NCBI RefSeq assembly: GCF_024305175.1
Contig: NZ_JAMWYY010000014.1
Coordinates: 1 to 59,606, forward strand
Origin: Flavobacterium sp.
GTDB lineage: Bacteria; Bacteroidota; Bacteroidia; Flavobacteriales; Flavobacteriaceae
Length of the DNA: 59,606 nt
Reading direction: 5' to 3'
Positions 9,293 through 17,881 of the stretch are shown piece after piece. Below the pieces are notes generated by a model. It was not told where the DNA came from and made no database searches. It was given only the letters and a program-made list of their open reading frames with translations. Each line of letters opens with the position of its first letter. The stretch's first letter is position 1. Both the position numbers and the translations under genes were made by a program.

Positions 9293-9319
9293 TGGATTTG
9301 AATGTTCTGATGCTTTCGG

Positions 9320-10168
9320 CTACTGTTTTACAGCTTCTACCGTATAACCTTTCTGGCGCAATAGGTTTATAACACCATTTTCTCCCGGCAGGTGGGCGGC
9401 ACCTACTCCAAAAAAGGTTGGCGTTACTTTAGCTGCTGCTTCAATTTTAGGTATCCATTTTTTGTTGCGTTTATCTAAAAGTTCTGCACCTTCTTCGGTA
9501 GTGTTTTCTTCTTTCACTAAATCCATAATTGCTTTAAGGTCTTCTTTTTTATATACCTCTATCATTTTATCAAACTCCCCTGCCTGGCTTTCTATACCTT
9601 CTTTTGCATGCTCAATAAGTTTATCCATTTGTTGCTGGTAAGGTATTGCATCAAAAACAGCCATTTGGTCTTCAATGGTTTCCAGGCCGTAAACTTTTTC
9701 CTGCTGCTCTTTGCAAACTTTTATAAGTTCCTGCTCTACAGACTGCATTGGGCACTTCAGCATTTTGGGCAAAACCATCATTTCTACAATAGCAGGCTTA
9801 AAGTTATCAATCATAGTAACCATTGTACCTGTATTTGTAAAGACATATTTTTTTACAGCCTCATAATCTTCCGTACTCGCCAACTGGCTCATTCTTACAC
9901 CATTTTTCATGATAGAACCCTTCATCATTGTTGCCATTAAAGATGGGTCGGTCATGTCAATTTCAAGGTATAACTGCGTGGTGTTATCCATTGCTTTTTT
10001 TACCTTATTGCTTAAAGAGGCATCGCAGGTAATGTGGAATGTACCAAACAGATAAGAAGGTTCTTTAAGCCCGTTGCCGGTAATTTTCCATAAAAGCGAA
10101 TTTTCGAGCTGCTGTGCCGTGCATAGAAGCGGCAATGCAGATAAAAGCAGTAAAAGAAACTTTTTCAT
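9320..10168 (-). CDS. TraB/GumN family protein
   Basis: A 282-residue exported protein. The signal peptide MKKFLLLLLSALPLLCTAQ is followed by the TraB/GumN N-terminal pattern SLLWKITGNGLKEPSYLFGT with the conserved FGTFH. The C-terminus carries FFGVGAAHLPGENGV, the second conserved Gly/His motif. The two motifs resemble the metal-binding pieces of TIKI-type proteases, which suggests but does not prove a peptidase role. Its start codon overlaps the upstream stop by 1 bp, so it is translationally linked to the membrane protein and belongs to the sigma-factor operon. Confidence 0.85.
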   Translation of the reverse strand: MKKFLLLLLSALPLLCTAQQLENSLLWKITGNGLKEPSYLFGTFHITCDASLSNKVKKAMDNTTQLYLEIDMTDPSLMATMMKGSIMKNGVRMSQLASTEDYEAVKKYVFTNTGTMVTMIDNFKPAIVEMMVLPKMLKCPMQSVEQELIKVCKEQQEKVYGLETIEDQMAVFDAIPYQQQMDKLIEHAKEGIESQAGEFDKMIEVYKKEDLKAIMDLVKEENTTEEGAELLDKRNKKWIPKIEAAAKVTPTFFGVGAAHLPGENGVINLLRQKGYTVEAVKQ

Positions 10169-10815
10169 TACAGGTCAAGTTTTTTAAGTTCTTCATAATT
10201 GCGGTGCAGGCGTTTTAGCAGCAGCCCATACAATAGTTTGTAAAACAGCCAGAATACCAATAATATAACAGCCGTTCCTACAAGTGCCAGGCTAATGTAT
10301 ATAGCATAAAATTTAGCAAGGTTACCATTAACTTCAGATTCATGTACCAATTTTATAAGATCTGGGTCATAGTTAAAGAACAGGATGAATATTGTTATTA
10401 TAGATATTAGCATATATATAATAATAGAAAAGATATAATATGTAACAGCGCGTTTTGTATGCAAAATGTTTTGCATAAGGTTACGGACATTATCTGTTAC
10501 CTTTATCTTTTTATAGTTTTTATAAAACACTCCCACAAAAAAGAGTATTATGATATAATTGATAACTTCTAACGGTATGGTTATATACTGTATGTTAAAG
10601 CTGTTAACTTTTTTAACCTGAGAGCTGTCGCGTAACAAAAATGAAAGTCCGAGCCAAAATATAAATTCCAGCACGCTTATCATTAATATCCATTTTACGA
10701 TAGAAGAAGACCGTTTATGCAGCATGGCATAAATATCTTTTTCAGAGAATCTTGGATATTTACCCTCATTCTTCTTCCAGTCGCTTTTTAATTTATCTAA
10801 TGCATCCATATCCAA
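10168..10815 (-). CDS. Four-helix membrane protein in the ECF sigma operon
   Basis: A 215-residue protein with a charged cytoplasmic N-terminus (about 35 residues, LKSDWKKNEGKYPRFSEKDI), then predicted membrane helices near 38-60, 78-97, 121-147 and 167-193, and a basic C-terminal tail. It begins 1 bp after the sigma factor stop, the position usual for an anti-sigma factor. No zinc-binding HxxxCxxC anti-sigma motif is present, but the N-terminal segment could still bind the sigma factor. Small membrane proteins of this type follow many flavobacterial ECF sigma genes. The function is inferred from position only. Confidence 0.75.
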   Translation of the reverse strand: MDMDALDKLKSDWKKNEGKYPRFSEKDIYAMLHKRSSSIVKWILMISVLEFIFWLGLSFLLRDSSQVKKVNSFNIQYITIPLEVINYIIILFFVGVFYKNYKKIKVTDNVRNLMQNILHTKRAVTYYIFSIIIYMLISIITIFILFFNYDPDLIKLVHESEVNGNLAKFYAIYISLALVGTAVILLVFWLFYKLLYGLLLKRLHRNYEELKKLDL

Positions 10816-10816
10816 C

Positions 10817-11311
10817 TTACGGATTTAATATTTTTTTCAATTTTCCTTTTATCCTGTTCATTTTTACCCTTGCGTTAACTTCGCTTATACCCAGGGTATC
10901 CGAAATTTCATTATAATCTTTGTCTTCAAGATACATAAACACAAGTGCTTTTTCAATGTCGTTTAACTGCTGTACGCCCTGGTACAGTAGTTTTATATGC
11001 TCTTCTTCTTCATAATTATATTCCTCCTGGTTAATACGGTGCAGGCTGCTGTCAAATTCTACAGTGTTAACAGTCCTGCTTTTTTTACGGTAAAGTGTTA
11101 TTGCTGTGTTAAGGCCCACACGGTAGGCCCATGTAGTAAATTTAGAATCGCCCCTGAATTGCGGATAGGCTTTCCAGAGCTGAATGGTAATTTCCTGGAA
11201 AAGGTCTTTGTGGGCATCTTCACTGTTAGTGTAGAGCCTGCATATTTTGTGTATCAGGTTTTGGTTTTCCTGAAGCTGTTGCACAAAAGATTGTTCTAAA
11301 GCCGAATCCAT
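10817..11311 (-). CDS. RNA polymerase sigma factor, ECF type (sigma-70 family)
   Basis: A 164-residue two-domain sigma factor. Region 2 spans about residues 10-75, with HKDLFQEITIQLWKAYPQF and the promoter-melting segment FTTWAYRVGLNTAITLYRK. Region 4 spans about 110-160, with ALVFMYLEDKDYNEISDTLG followed by the recognition helix SEVNARVKMNRIKGKL. The two are joined by an acidic linker rich in Glu and Tyr. It heads a tight minus-strand operon: membrane protein, TraB/GumN, TonB-dependent receptor. A stem-loop lies 20 bp upstream at 11331-11348. Confidence 0.93.
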   Translation of the reverse strand: MDSALEQSFVQQLQENQNLIHKICRLYTNSEDAHKDLFQEITIQLWKAYPQFRGDSKFTTWAYRVGLNTAITLYRKKSRTVNTVEFDSSLHRINQEEYNYEEEEHIKLLYQGVQQLNDIEKALVFMYLEDKDYNEISDTLGISEVNARVKMNRIKGKLKKILNP

Positions 11312-11330
11312 ATTGCATAAGTATTATAAA

Positions 11331-11348
11331 GCTGTAAAATGTTACAGC
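11331..11348. promoter_or_regulatory. Inverted repeat between DUF3810 and the sigma-factor gene
   Basis: The perfect 7-bp arms GCTGTAA and TTACAGC are separated by AATG. The element lies in the 40-bp gap between the DUF3810 stop and the sigma factor start, both on the minus strand. The T tract after it is weak, so it may be either a poor terminator or an operator for the sigma operon. Confidence 0.45.
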
Positions 11349-11351
11349 ATT

Positions 11352-12413
11352 TTATAAATCTTTATCTTTATAATAATTCACCAACAGCCCTACGAACTTG
11401 CTGTAGGTTTCAAGGCCGTCTTCCTGATGGTTTAATTTCAGGTAGTTATCATAAAAATACTTGAAAATAGTTTCTACAAAAGATTCATATTTTTCGCTGA
11501 ATTGGTCGGTTTCCTTATAGTTTAATAAAATTCCTTTGTTAACCAATGGCAGCAGTGCCTCTGCCTGCGCCTCATCAATCTTCTTTATATTCCGTAGGCA
11601 ATATTTAAGCGCAAACGTATATCCGGAGTATTTAAAATAAATATCATCATTGGCTATAGAAGCCATGTACCCTATAAAATTAGCTTCACTCTCAGATGCA
11701 TAGCCTAATTGGTGCGACATTTCATGGCAGGCTGTTGTAGGCAGGTTATACAAGGGCAGGTGGCAGTTAACCTGGGCTTCATTAGTAAATGGGTTAAGGT
11801 AGCCGCCAAAACCCATATAAGAAAGGGGAGTACTTAATAATGACGATTTAAGGCTTTCATGCTTAAAAGTAAAATTAGGGTTAAGCAACGCTATAGCTTT
11901 ATAGCCGTCAGGCGAGTGTTTATATATTTCTTCTACAGTATAAGGATTCACAACTTTTATAGTGTCATTGCCTGTAATTTGTAGGTGTACGGCATTTGCT
12001 TTTGTAATAAGCCTTTTGGTAAAACTGATAAGCTCTTCGGGAGTATATTTTTTCTCAATACCCATTTTTTCATTCAGCGGAACCCGGTGGTAATTTACCG
12101 CCCATAAAAAATAGAAAAGGAAATAAAACACCGATAAAAAGCTGCCAATAGTAATAAGGTTGGCTTTCCAGCCGCGGCGCCATGTTTTGCGCCTTACCCA
12201 AAGCCATCGTATAATCAGGATGATTACTATTGTATAGATAATATCGCCTACAGAAAACCCTGCAACGCCAAATAATATACGCGATACTTTTGCAATGTAA
12301 GGATATAGCCCTGTGCTGTAATAATCTTCTACAAATTCCGGAAAAAACGATAACAGGTTAACAATTATAATTTGCAGTGGCAGCAAAAGGCACAGTATAA
12401 TCTTTTTCTTCAT
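11352..12413 (-). CDS. DUF3810 membrane protein with HExxH zincin motif
   Basis: A 353-residue protein. I start it at 12411-12413 (MKKKIILCLLLPLQ); the frame stays open far upstream only because it runs antisense to the dipeptidase gene. Three membrane helices lie near residues 5-24, 55-72 and 86-105, followed by a soluble domain. That domain carries TACHEMSHQLGYASESEANF, in which His230-Glu231-x-x-His234 is a zincin motif with downstream Glu241/Glu243 as candidate third ligands. This suggests a membrane-anchored metallopeptidase, consistent with DUF3810. The substrate is unknown. Confidence 0.87.
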   Translation of the reverse strand: MKKKIILCLLLPLQIIIVNLLSFFPEFVEDYYSTGLYPYIAKVSRILFGVAGFSVGDIIYTIVIILIIRWLWVRRKTWRRGWKANLITIGSFLSVFYFLFYFLWAVNYHRVPLNEKMGIEKKYTPEELISFTKRLITKANAVHLQITGNDTIKVVNPYTVEEIYKHSPDGYKAIALLNPNFTFKHESLKSSLLSTPLSYMGFGGYLNPFTNEAQVNCHLPLYNLPTTACHEMSHQLGYASESEANFIGYMASIANDDIYFKYSGYTFALKYCLRNIKKIDEAQAEALLPLVNKGILLNYKETDQFSEKYESFVETIFKYFYDNYLKLNHQEDGLETYSKFVGLLVNYYKDKDL

Positions 12414-12428
12414 CAGGCAATACAATAG

Positions 12429-12456
12429 TTGATTGTAAATATAAGTAGTATTTTTG
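12429..12456 (+). promoter_or_regulatory. Promoter of the dipeptidase gene
   Basis: TTG at 12429-12431 and TATTTTTG at 12449-12456 are separated by 17 bp, matching the Bacteroidota -33/-7 consensus. The start codon follows 45 bp later. The element lies in the 88-bp gap between two divergent genes. Confidence 0.65.
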
Positions 12457-12501
12457 TAATCATTATTTATGAACTTACAAACTGAAAAACAAAAACTATA
12501 G

Positions 12502-13962
12502 ATGAACGAAGCAATAAAAAACCTTGAGCCAAAAGCACTTTGGAATAAGTTTGCCGACCTTAATGCCGTGCCGCGCCCTTCTAAAAAAGAAGAACGTGTA
12601 ATAGCTTTCATGAAAGAATTTGGCGAGAAGCTAAACCTTGAAACTGTAATTGATGAGGTGGGCAATGTTATCATTAAAAAACCTGCTACTCCGGGTATGG
12701 AAAATAGGAAAACAATAGTGATGCAAAGCCATCTTGATATGGTGCACCAAAAGAATGCCGACACACAGTTTGATTTCGACACACAGGGAATTGAGATGTA
12801 TGTTGACGGCGACTGGGTACGTGCAAAAGGAACTACACTTGGCGCCGATAACGGCCTTGGTGTTGCCACAATAATGGCAGTACTTGATAGCACAGATATA
12901 CCGCACCCGGCTATAGAGGCCCTTTTTACCATTGATGAAGAAACAGGCATGACAGGTGCAATGGGGCTTAAAGGTGGCCTGCTTACCGGTGAAATACTGC
13001 TGAACCTTGATACAGAGGAAGATGATGAAATTGATATTGGCTGTGCCGGTGGGGTAGATGTTACAGCAGAACGCACCTATAATGAAGAGGACACGCCGGA
13101 AAATGCTATTGGTTATAATATAACTGTTAAAGGACTTAACGGCGGCCACAGTGGTATGGATATACATAAAGGGCTGGGCAATGCCAATAAAATAATGAAC
13201 CGCCTTTTGTTTGACGGGTTTGAGAACTTTGGTTTACAGATTGCCGAAATTAACGGTGGCAGCCTTCGCAATGCTATTCCGCGAGAGAGTTTTGCCAAAG
13301 TGATAATATCCGATATTTTTGATGAGGCTTTTCAGTTTGATATGAACGAACTGATACAGGAAATAAAAGCTGAATTTAAGACTACAGAACCAAGGCTTGA
13401 AGTTGTTTTGGAAAAAACCGAGGCTCCTGCCAAAGTAATGGATTTAGGAGTACAGGAAGGCTTAACCCGCGCGCTTTATGCCGCCCATAACGGCGTTTAC
13501 CGCATGAGTGCCGATATGGAAGACCTTGTAGAAACTTCTAATAACATAGCAAGGGTAATTGTAAAAGATGGTAAGATACACATAGGCTGCCTTACGCGTT
13601 CGTCTGTAGAAAGCTCTAAATTCGACCTCGCCAACGCACTTAGAAGCACCTTTGAACTGATTGGCTGCGAAGTTAACTTTTCAGGTTCTTACCCCGGCTG
13701 GACACCAAACGTAAATTCGCCCATACTGGATGTACTTAAAGACATTTATGAAAAACAGAATGGCGAAAAGCCGAATGTTGTTGCCTGCCATGCCGGCCTT
13801 GAGTGCGGTATATTAGGAACCAACTACCCTGATATGGATATGATTTCTTTCGGGCCAACTATTAAAGGCGCACATAGCCCTGATGAAAGGGCAAGTATAT
13901 CTTCAGCTCAAAAATACTGGAAGTTTGTCTTGGAAATACTTGAAAATATACCAAAGAAATAG
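12502..13962 (+). CDS. pepD: Aminoacyl-histidine dipeptidase (M20 family, PepD)
   Basis: A 486-residue cytoplasmic metallodipeptidase of broad specificity, splitting dipeptides including Xaa-His. The M20 dinuclear zinc site is complete: MQSHLDMVHQ (His77, catalytic Asp79), GADNGLGVA (Asp116), FTIDEETGMTG (Glu146/Glu147), NLDTEEDDE (Asp170), and a C-terminal GAHSPDER His. The lid or dimerisation domain lies between about residues 200 and 390. Length agrees with E. coli PepD (485 residues). It has its own promoter and a strong terminator, so it is monocistronic. Confidence 0.96.
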   Translation: MNEAIKNLEPKALWNKFADLNAVPRPSKKEERVIAFMKEFGEKLNLETVIDEVGNVIIKKPATPGMENRKTIVMQSHLDMVHQKNADTQFDFDTQGIEMYVDGDWVRAKGTTLGADNGLGVATIMAVLDSTDIPHPAIEALFTIDEETGMTGAMGLKGGLLTGEILLNLDTEEDDEIDIGCAGGVDVTAERTYNEEDTPENAIGYNITVKGLNGGHSGMDIHKGLGNANKIMNRLLFDGFENFGLQIAEINGGSLRNAIPRESFAKVIISDIFDEAFQFDMNELIQEIKAEFKTTEPRLEVVLEKTEAPAKVMDLGVQEGLTRALYAAHNGVYRMSADMEDLVETSNNIARVIVKDGKIHIGCLTRSSVESSKFDLANALRSTFELIGCEVNFSGSYPGWTPNVNSPILDVLKDIYEKQNGEKPNVVACHAGLECGILGTNYPDMDMISFGPTIKGAHSPDERASISSAQKYWKFVLEILENIPKK

Positions 13963-13985
13963 TTGCTCTCCTATCTTAAATTTTA

Positions 13986-14015
13986 AAAAGCCCGCTTTTA
14001 ATAAAGCGGGCTTTT
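13986..14015 (+). terminator. Rho-independent terminator after pepD
   Basis: The stem AAAAGCCCGCTTT / AAAGCGGGCTTTT has a short TAAT loop and a following T run. It starts 23 bp after the stop codon. Confidence 0.92.
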
Positions 14016-14048
14016 ATTAGTAAATAATTCCACTGAAACATATACTTT

Positions 14049-14068
14049 TACAACGATTTAGCGTTGTA
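14049..14068. promoter_or_regulatory. Inverted repeat upstream of the lipoprotein pair
   Basis: The perfect arms TACAACG and CGTTGTA are separated by 6 bp, ending 20 bp before the start codon at 14089. A TACTTTTA at 14043-14050, one mismatch from the -7 consensus, overlaps its left arm. That arrangement suits an operator or a leader hairpin. No regulator can be assigned. Confidence 0.4.
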
Positions 14069-14088
14069 TAAAAAACCACCATCACTTC

Positions 14089-15123
14089 ATGAAAAAGCTT
14101 ATCCTTGCACTGTTTGCAGGCATCTTGTTATTCTCCTGCTCCCAAAAGGCGGAAAAGATAAACCGTGCCTTTTATTACTGGAAAAGCAGTAGCTGGTGTA
14201 TTAATGATGGTGAGCAGAATATTATTAAAGACAACAATATAAAAAGGCTGTACATAAAATTTTTTGAGGTAGAAAAAAATGACATGATGGGAATTGTGCC
14301 CGTTGCCAAAACCTCTTTAAATATGTATAATATTGACAGTATTGACAGTATCGAAGTTGTGCCCACAGTATATATCAAAAACGAGGTATTTAAAGATATT
14401 ACCCAAGGGGCACTGGATACCCTTGCCGATAATGTTAATTTTCTAATTGGTAAATACAGTAGTAACTATATGTATCGAAATAAAGTTATTTACGAGTATC
14501 AGATGGACTGCGACTGGACACCTTCCACCAAAGACAATTATTTTTATTTCCTTAAAAAGCTTAAAAGTCTATCAGGTAAAAAAATAAGCTGCACGTTACG
14601 CCTTTACCCATATAAATATCCTGATAAAATGGGTGTACCGCCTGTAGATACTGCCATGCTTATGTGTTATAACCTTATAAGTCCGCTTGAAGACCATAAC
14701 CGGAATTCGATTTTTGATGAAAATGAATTTTCAGCCTACTTAAAAACAAATGAAGTTTACCCGCTGCATCTTGATATTGCACTGCCTGTGTTCTCGTGGG
14801 TGCAGGTGTATCAGAATAATCATTTTACCAAATTACTATACACCGACAATCTTGAATTTAAAAAAATCTTATCAGCGCAAAAGCCATTATGGTACAGCAT
14901 AACAAAAGATACGGTTATAAACGAGTTTTACCTTCGTAAGGGAGACATGGTTAAAATTGAAGAAGTTTCTCCTGAAATGCTGAAAAACGCTATTCAGCAA
15001 ATTAAAAAACACGTTATGCTTGATAGTGAAATAACAGTTAGCCTTTTTCATCTTGATAAACAACAGCTAAGCCAATACAGCCATGAAGATATTGAAAGTT
15101 TTTACAGTAATTTTACTGAGTAG
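14089..15123 (+). CDS. Unrecognised lipoprotein, first of an overlapping pair
   Basis: A 344-residue lipoprotein: signal peptide with lipobox LLFSC, acylated Cys at about residue 17. The body has alternating strands and helices. Segments such as YEYQMDCDWTPSTKDNYFYF and ISCTLRLYPYKYPDKMGVPP look like beta strands of a TIM-barrel-like fold with conserved acidic residues. They are loosely reminiscent of DUF3142 or glycoside-hydrolase-like proteins, a resemblance too weak for a call. Its last 41 bp overlap the next gene, so the two are almost certainly co-expressed. No function is assigned. Confidence 0.8.
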   Translation: MKKLILALFAGILLFSCSQKAEKINRAFYYWKSSSWCINDGEQNIIKDNNIKRLYIKFFEVEKNDMMGIVPVAKTSLNMYNIDSIDSIEVVPTVYIKNEVFKDITQGALDTLADNVNFLIGKYSSNYMYRNKVIYEYQMDCDWTPSTKDNYFYFLKKLKSLSGKKISCTLRLYPYKYPDKMGVPPVDTAMLMCYNLISPLEDHNRNSIFDENEFSAYLKTNEVYPLHLDIALPVFSWVQVYQNNHFTKLLYTDNLEFKKILSAQKPLWYSITKDTVINEFYLRKGDMVKIEEVSPEMLKNAIQQIKKHVMLDSEITVSLFHLDKQQLSQYSHEDIESFYSNFTE

Positions 15124-17401
15124 CAGCATTACAGTCAGTGCCTGTGGTTACTATCCGTTTGGCGAAGATGTAAGGTATTGTTTTTTTAAACCTGAATATT
15201 TTGGTTTCACAACATATTCAGAGTTCCATTATACGGCTAATTCTTTTGAGCCGGGGCAGATATTTGATGAGCAGCACCTGCCGCCGAATGATGAAGCCTG
15301 GTTTAACTATTGCCACGGCAAGGTACCTCTTGGCAGCATTCACCAGGCAGTATATGAACTGGATAAAAACAATTTTGATGCAAATAGCCATAACCTTATG
15401 GTGCAGTACCTGTATGCAGTAAAAGATTTTGAAGCAATACAGTACCTGAGATTTGCCAAAGAGTGCGAATTGGCTAATGCTTTTATAGCCGATCCGTGGG
15501 AGCGTAATGACACCATGAATGTCCGTATACGTAGCCTGTTTATTTACAATGCTATGGAAGGCGAATGCATGGCAAAGAACCCGCTTATAAAAGAGCGTTA
15601 CCTGTTCCTCGCTATCCGTCTCGCGTTTTACGACCAGGATTTTGAGCGTGTCCGCGAAATATTTGACAGTAATTTTAAAGGCTCTAAAAATAAAGGGATT
15701 ATTTATTACTATAGCCTCTACTTCCGTACCCTTGCCGAAGAAGATCCTTCTTTACAGTCATTTATGGCGGCACAGGTTTTTGCAAATGCCCCCGACAAGC
15801 GTTTTGTAGTTTATGGTAGTTTTGATACAGAATTGCCTCTTGAAGAGGTTTTGCAGCATGCCCAAATAAAAGAAGAGCGGGCTAATGTGTATTTGCTTTC
15901 GGCTATACACACGCCTGACAGGGCTTTAAACCAGATTAAGGGTATGTATGCCAACAACCCGGGCAGCGAAGGGCTTGACTTCTTGCTTTTGCGGGAAATG
16001 AATAAAATTGAAGACTGGGTATATACACCCTATTACAGTATGTTTGAGCCATCTGTATATTTAGAAGGCTATGATGAAGAATATAACGGAGCGGTAACTT
16101 CAGTATTGAGCAGGGTAGCGGCAGACAGGCGTTACGCGCAGGATGTACTTGATTTTATAAATAGTTCTAACCTTTCAAAAGTATATAACCCGCAATTTTG
16201 GCTGCTTATAAAAGCACAGCTTGAATTTGTAACAAACCGCTACAGTAACTGCCTTGCAACAATTGAGGGGCTTAAAAAGCACGCTACCCTTACAATAGAT
16301 GAGCAGCGCCAGATTGAAAGGACCAGGGCACTCGCTATTACGGCAGCCCAGGCGGTAGGCAGTGCGGTAATTTTAGAAGAAGTAAAGCCTGTACTGTTAA
16401 AAAATGCAGGAGATGACCGTTTTATTTTTGCGATTGGGCGGGAGCTGGAATACAAAGGTAATACTACCGATGCGGCATTGCTGTATTCGCTATTGGGGCA
16501 ATCCTACACAGAATATGTGGGAGAGGGTAGTGATTCTGCTTTTTGGAAAGCAAAGAAAAACAAAGGCAGCACTTTTATGGATTATTATGGCGAGCATATG
16601 GCCTATATAGATGCAGTATATACCCCTGAACAACTTGGATTGTTGATAAAGGATGTTGAGTGCAGTAAGCAGGAAGATGAATTTTCTAAATGGAAGTACA
16701 GTATACTAAAGAATGAATTGCCCATGCTCTATGACTATTTAGGAATGAAATATATACGGCAGGATAGTCTTAAAATGGCGGCGAAAAGCTTCAGGAAAGC
16801 AGGGAATGCCTATTGGCAGGAAAATTACTCTGCATGGGAGACAGGTGATAGTTTTGGTAACCAGTTTGATGCAAACCCTTTTTTTCAGGTTAAGTATACA
16901 CCCGATTTTATTCCCCTTAACGACAGGTTTACGCTGAATAAGTATACGATAACGCAAAAACTGATGACCTATCTTAGCCGTGCAAATAAATCTTCAGAGA
17001 AGAACAGGGATTATTATTATTTTCTTGTTGCAAACTGCTATTATAATATGACTTATTATGGCAATGCGTGGATGATGCGCCGCACGTATCGCAGTGGTAC
17101 TCAAACTATCACTATTATAGAAGATAATGATGAGTACAATGAATGTAATCTTGCCAATCGATATTACGGCCTCGCATTTCAGCATGCCAAAACAGACAAG
17201 TTTCGTGCATTGTGCCTACGCATGCAGGCTAAGTGCGCCGAGAACAAATGGAGTAGTTCCTATAGCGAGTATTATTATGGAGAAAGACCCGAATATGATA
17301 ATCCATACTATGATAAGCTTGAAAAAAATTACCCGGAATACTACAAAGAGCTTGCGGGTAACTGTACTTATTTTGAAGATTATTTTAAAGCGAGGAGGTA
17401 A
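15083..17401 (+). CDS. Large alpha-helical repeat lipoprotein, second of an overlapping pair
   Basis: A 772-residue protein starting inside the upstream gene. The start at 15083 is supported by a complete signal peptide and lipobox, MKILKVFTVILLSSSITVSA followed by Cys21. The mature N-terminus has the motif GYYPFGEDVRYCFF. The rest is rich in helix pairs (ALAITAAQAVGSAV, LKMAAKSFRKAGNAYW) that look like TPR-type repeats, with many Tyr and Asn residues near the C-terminus. It is probably a peptidoglycan- or membrane-tethered scaffold. The family is not recognised. Confidence 0.8.
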   Translation: MKILKVFTVILLSSSITVSACGYYPFGEDVRYCFFKPEYFGFTTYSEFHYTANSFEPGQIFDEQHLPPNDEAWFNYCHGKVPLGSIHQAVYELDKNNFDANSHNLMVQYLYAVKDFEAIQYLRFAKECELANAFIADPWERNDTMNVRIRSLFIYNAMEGECMAKNPLIKERYLFLAIRLAFYDQDFERVREIFDSNFKGSKNKGIIYYYSLYFRTLAEEDPSLQSFMAAQVFANAPDKRFVVYGSFDTELPLEEVLQHAQIKEERANVYLLSAIHTPDRALNQIKGMYANNPGSEGLDFLLLREMNKIEDWVYTPYYSMFEPSVYLEGYDEEYNGAVTSVLSRVAADRRYAQDVLDFINSSNLSKVYNPQFWLLIKAQLEFVTNRYSNCLATIEGLKKHATLTIDEQRQIERTRALAITAAQAVGSAVILEEVKPVLLKNAGDDRFIFAIGRELEYKGNTTDAALLYSLLGQSYTEYVGEGSDSAFWKAKKNKGSTFMDYYGEHMAYIDAVYTPEQLGLLIKDVECSKQEDEFSKWKYSILKNELPMLYDYLGMKYIRQDSLKMAAKSFRKAGNAYWQENYSAWETGDSFGNQFDANPFFQVKYTPDFIPLNDRFTLNKYTITQKLMTYLSRANKSSEKNRDYYYFLVANCYYNMTYYGNAWMMRRTYRSGTQTITIIEDNDEYNECNLANRYYGLAFQHAKTDKFRALCLRMQAKCAENKWSSSYSEYYYGERPEYDNPYYDKLEKNYPEYYKELAGNCTYFEDYFKARR

Positions 17402-17878
17402 TTAATGTACCCGTTTCATTGGAAAATGTTCTGATTGATTTATTCCTTGTGGCATGCCTGATATTTCTGCAACAAGCGAATCTGCATTTACTTTTCGATA
17501 TGCTATTTTTTGCGGATAATCGTGTTCAGGGTTTTCAAAAACAATCAGGCTGTCATTTATAGTTGTCATTTTAAACGGTACTGCTTGCCCCTCATTTTGG
17601 TCAGGAACCGTTACAATATAAAACAGTTCACCTTTCCTTTCTTCTATACGTATATGTTCAAAGAATACCGTGTCGTTCTCTTCGTTAATAACAAAAGCCT
17701 GCCCTGCAAAAACGGAGTCATTCAGCTTTTGCCAAATTTCCGTTAGTGTTTCATCTGCCGATGTATTACCCCAGGAGCCAACAAGCCAAACCGCTTTTTG
17801 GATGTTGGCGTATTTATCATCGTGTTTACACGATATAAGCAGCACAAAAGCTGAGATACAGAGCAGGCTTTTTTTCAT
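17402..17878 (-). CDS. DUF6265-like lipoprotein
   Basis: A 158-residue lipoprotein: lipobox LLISC with Cys17, then KHDD. A positively charged residue followed by acidic residues after the Cys resembles the surface-export signal of Bacteroidota lipoproteins. The domain begins AVWLVGSWGNTSADETLTEIW and shows the small beta-barrel pattern of DUF6265 (VGSW..., FVINEENDTVFFEHIRIE). It is the last gene of a minus-strand unit, 3 bp after the DUF3857 gene, and ends back-to-back with the plus-strand 772-residue lipoprotein gene. Function unknown. Confidence 0.75.
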   Translation of the reverse strand: MKKSLLCISAFVLLISCKHDDKYANIQKAVWLVGSWGNTSADETLTEIWQKLNDSVFAGQAFVINEENDTVFFEHIRIEERKGELFYIVTVPDQNEGQAVPFKMTTINDSLIVFENPEHDYPQKIAYRKVNADSLVAEISGMPQGINQSEHFPMKRVH

Positions 17879-17881
17879 GTA

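Noticed and set aside
12414..13076. Long N-terminal extension of the DUF3810 frame (about 220 residues)
   Set aside because: It is antisense to pepD, its composition is Ser/Pro-rich and unlike a real protein, and a standard membrane-anchor start lies at 12413.
12631..13167. 178-residue minus-strand open frame
   Set aside because: It is fully antisense to the well-supported pepD gene and has no recognisable domain.
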